From contig OZ037862.1 in the NCBI GenBank assembly GCA_964035575.1, forward strand, positions 62,001 through 126,000: a stretch of DNA of 64,000 nucleotides, given 5' to 3'. A program made the position numbers and the translations under genes. Below are positions 62,633 to 64,000 of the stretch, piece by piece. The number at the start of each line of letters is the position of its first letter. Within the stretch, counting starts at the first letter, position 1. The notes beneath the pieces are model-generated. The model saw only the letters and a list, made by a program, of their open reading frames with translations. It was not told the DNA's origin and did no database searches. Origin of the DNA: Rhynchopus sp. YZ270_cl-10. Taxonomy: Eukaryota; Euglenozoa; Diplonemea; Diplonemida; Diplonemidae.

Positions 62633-63994
62633 TCAGTCACTTCGACTCTGCGCTTGGCGTATGAGTTCTACCAACTCCCCCTTTTCGCAGACGCCTACTG
62701 TGGAGACTCCTAACGCTCCTGCAATCCCGATCAGCTCTGACACGACCAGCGAGGTTAGGTAGTCGCGCTGGCGCGTCTCGCGTACGCTTTCAGCGCGAGG
62801 GCGGGGTGGGGTGACGGGGGGGTAGTCTGCGCCACCTCCTCCTCCTCCACCTCCACCTCCGCTGACACTCCGTGCCGGGGAGCCGTTAACAAAGACACCA
62901 AGAGAAGGGTCCAGCTCCAACAGCTCCCCCATCAGCTCCTCCCGCGAAGCGTTTGCCGCAAAGTAACCGAACACTGCAAGACGTCCACGCAGCTCATCTT
63001 CGCTAAGGTCTCCGAGACGCCGTCCGTCGCCACAGCGGATGCGTGCGTGCCCTGTGAAGGAGGGGAGCGGCGAGTCGTCGTAGATGGGTGGGCGTGCGGC
63101 TGGGCTGGCAGCGTCTTCGACAGGCGAGCCGAGGTCTTGGTCGACGGAGAGCAGAACGTCTTCCAGCTCCTCCCGCTCTGCACCGTCGGAGACAAACTCG
63201 GCCATGCCGCGGTCCTGGAGGCATGTCCGCAGCTCGTCGTCGGAGAGTTGGTCGACTACCCTGCGCTTCTTGGAAGGGGAGTGCGGCAGCGGGGAGGAGG
63301 TGGAGGTGGAGTTGGCGTGGTTGCTGAGCTCGCGTTTGGTGCCGATCGTGAGGTTGGGGCGTGTGTCGTCGTCTGCGTCTTTGTCTTTGTCTTCATCGTC
63401 GGATTGTTGTTGTTGTTCGCGTTCAACCCGTTCCCGAAGGTCTTTGTCAGCAGCCAAAAGAAGCTTCGCCAAAAGCAATCGTTCCGCGTCAATTTCATGA
63501 GAGATGCCAAAGAGGCGCAGCCGTTCCCGCAAATCGTCGTCGGTCAAAAACGGTAGTCGGTCTGCCGCGTCTTCCTCTGCGTCGCGTACCCGGACACCGA
63601 TGGAAGGGTCTGCACAGAGAAGCATATCCCTGCAGTCATCGTCGCTGTCGGTGTCCTTGAAGGTCACCGAGAGTGAGGTGAGGAGCTCGCGCACCATGCT
63701 GGGGGTGAGGTTGTGGAGGGGAATTTTGCGGAGCTTGCGGATGTGCGCGGCACGCCAGGAGCGGAGTTTGAGGTCGCGAGCGGAGCGGTCGTGCTGCCCT
63801 TCAGGAGAGTTCCTGCAGGTAGGGCAGATGAGCTCCTTCTCCCACCACGTTTCGATGCAGTCGGTGTGGCAAATGTGGTAGCAGGGCACGTCGTACACGT
63901 ACTCACCTTCGTCGAGCTCGATGAGGCAGATGGAGCAGGGGTCAAGGTTCTTCGACTCGAGGGCAGTGATCTTAAATTTGCGGACCAGTGGCAT
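62633..63994 (-). CDS. RING-H2 E3 ligase-like protein with about five SAP-like repeats
   Basis: Single exon, 453 aa. A RING-H2 finger lies at the N-terminus with ligands C20, C23, C38, H40, H43, C46, C57 and C60 (PCSIC, PCYHICHTDC, CPTC), so ubiquitin ligase activity is likely. The rest holds about five copies of a helix-turn-helix unit of roughly 40 residues, for example LSEDELRGRLAVFGYF then REELMGELLELDPSLGVFV; others start near residues 93, 145, 245 and 408. The L-x4-LR-x2-L-x2-G-x-EL pattern resembles SAP-type DNA/RNA-binding motifs. Linkers are acidic or Gly/Ser-rich (Gly run near 62835). The start lies six bases from the window edge, so upstream exons cannot be excluded. Confidence 0.8.
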   Translation of the reverse strand: MPLVRKFKITALESKNLDPCSICLIELDEGEYVYDVPCYHICHTDCIETWWEKELICPTCRNSPEGQHDRSARDLKLRSWRAAHIRKLRKIPLHNLTPSMVRELLTSLSVTFKDTDSDDDCRDMLLCADPSIGVRVRDAEEDAADRLPFLTDDDLRERLRLFGISHEIDAERLLLAKLLLAADKDLRERVEREQQQQSDDEDKDKDADDDTRPNLTIGTKRELSNHANSTSTSSPLPHSPSKKRRVVDQLSDDELRTCLQDRGMAEFVSDGAEREELEDVLLSVDQDLGSPVEDAASPAARPPIYDDSPLPSFTGHARIRCGDGRRLGDLSEDELRGRLAVFGYFAANASREELMGELLELDPSLGVFVNGSPARSVSGGGGGGGGGGADYPPVTPPRPRAESVRETRQRDYLTSLVVSELIGIAGALGVSTVGVCEKGELVELIRQAQSRSD

Positions 63995-64000
63995 TTTGTT

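Overview
This is a eukaryotic window, most likely from a euglenozoan protist and plausibly a diplonemid. All 18 genes I can support lie on the minus strand over 64 kb, like a one-way polycistronic gene cluster. The adenylate cyclase has the catalytic-domain style of trypanosomatid receptor cyclases. Many genes are cut by short GT-AG cis-introns (5' sites GTATGN or GTACNC, 3' sites ACAG), which kinetoplastids almost lack. Several start codons follow a polypyrimidine tract plus AG, as expected for spliced-leader addition. No SL RNA, rRNA or tRNA gene was recognised, so the organism call is inference.

Layout, in window coordinates (all genes read leftwards): GBP-like large GTPase, cut by the left edge (1-2855); six-TM adenylate cyclase with a second degenerate cyclase-like domain (4148-6250); ribosome-biogenesis WD40 protein PWP1 (7279-9258); Era-type GTPase (9661-11446); CCCH zinc-finger protein (12637-14249); nucleoplasmin-like protein (15003-16429); membrane-anchored sugar-nucleotide epimerase (17585-19152); PP1 phosphatase in six exons (21102-23744); Ssz1/HSPA14-type Hsp70 (27180-29063); 1616-aa secreted cysteine-rich protein (31153-36003); six-TM protein (36543-37316); small hypothetical (38589-39056); 2315-aa secreted protein with 13 near-identical F5/8C-like domains and an LRR tail (40140-47087); ubiquitin-like/helical-repeat protein (47868-48731); two-domain VOC protein (49621-51231); ZC3H15/DFRP1 homologue without zinc fingers and with a transposon-filled intron (52229-55881); SK-type K+ channel (56857-59549); RING-H2 protein with SAP-like repeats (62633-63994). 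Several serve translation and ribosome biogenesis (PWP1, Era, HSPA14, ZC3H15), but neighbours show no operon-like logic, as is usual in such clusters.

The spaces between genes, and the longer introns, hold the least explained material. Three families of short structured repeats (called H1, A and A2 here) recur about 30 times. Every copy I found has the same orientation as the genes. Stems are kept while sequence varies, and one mismatch becomes a G-U pair only in the gene-sense RNA. They look like RNA-level elements, or SINE-like units with a strong orientation filter. There are also five mobile elements with terminal inverted repeats: a 241-bp MULE-like MITE with a 9-bp target duplication; a 513-bp element built of GAACGCGCGTTC palindromes; a MITE nested in another MITE; and a 2.5-kb element inside the ZC3H15 intron carrying a second copy of that MITE family.

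Gene models were made by hand from splice-site consensus, reading frame and remembered family alignments. Exon edges are exact where frames forced them, but no transcript evidence was available.
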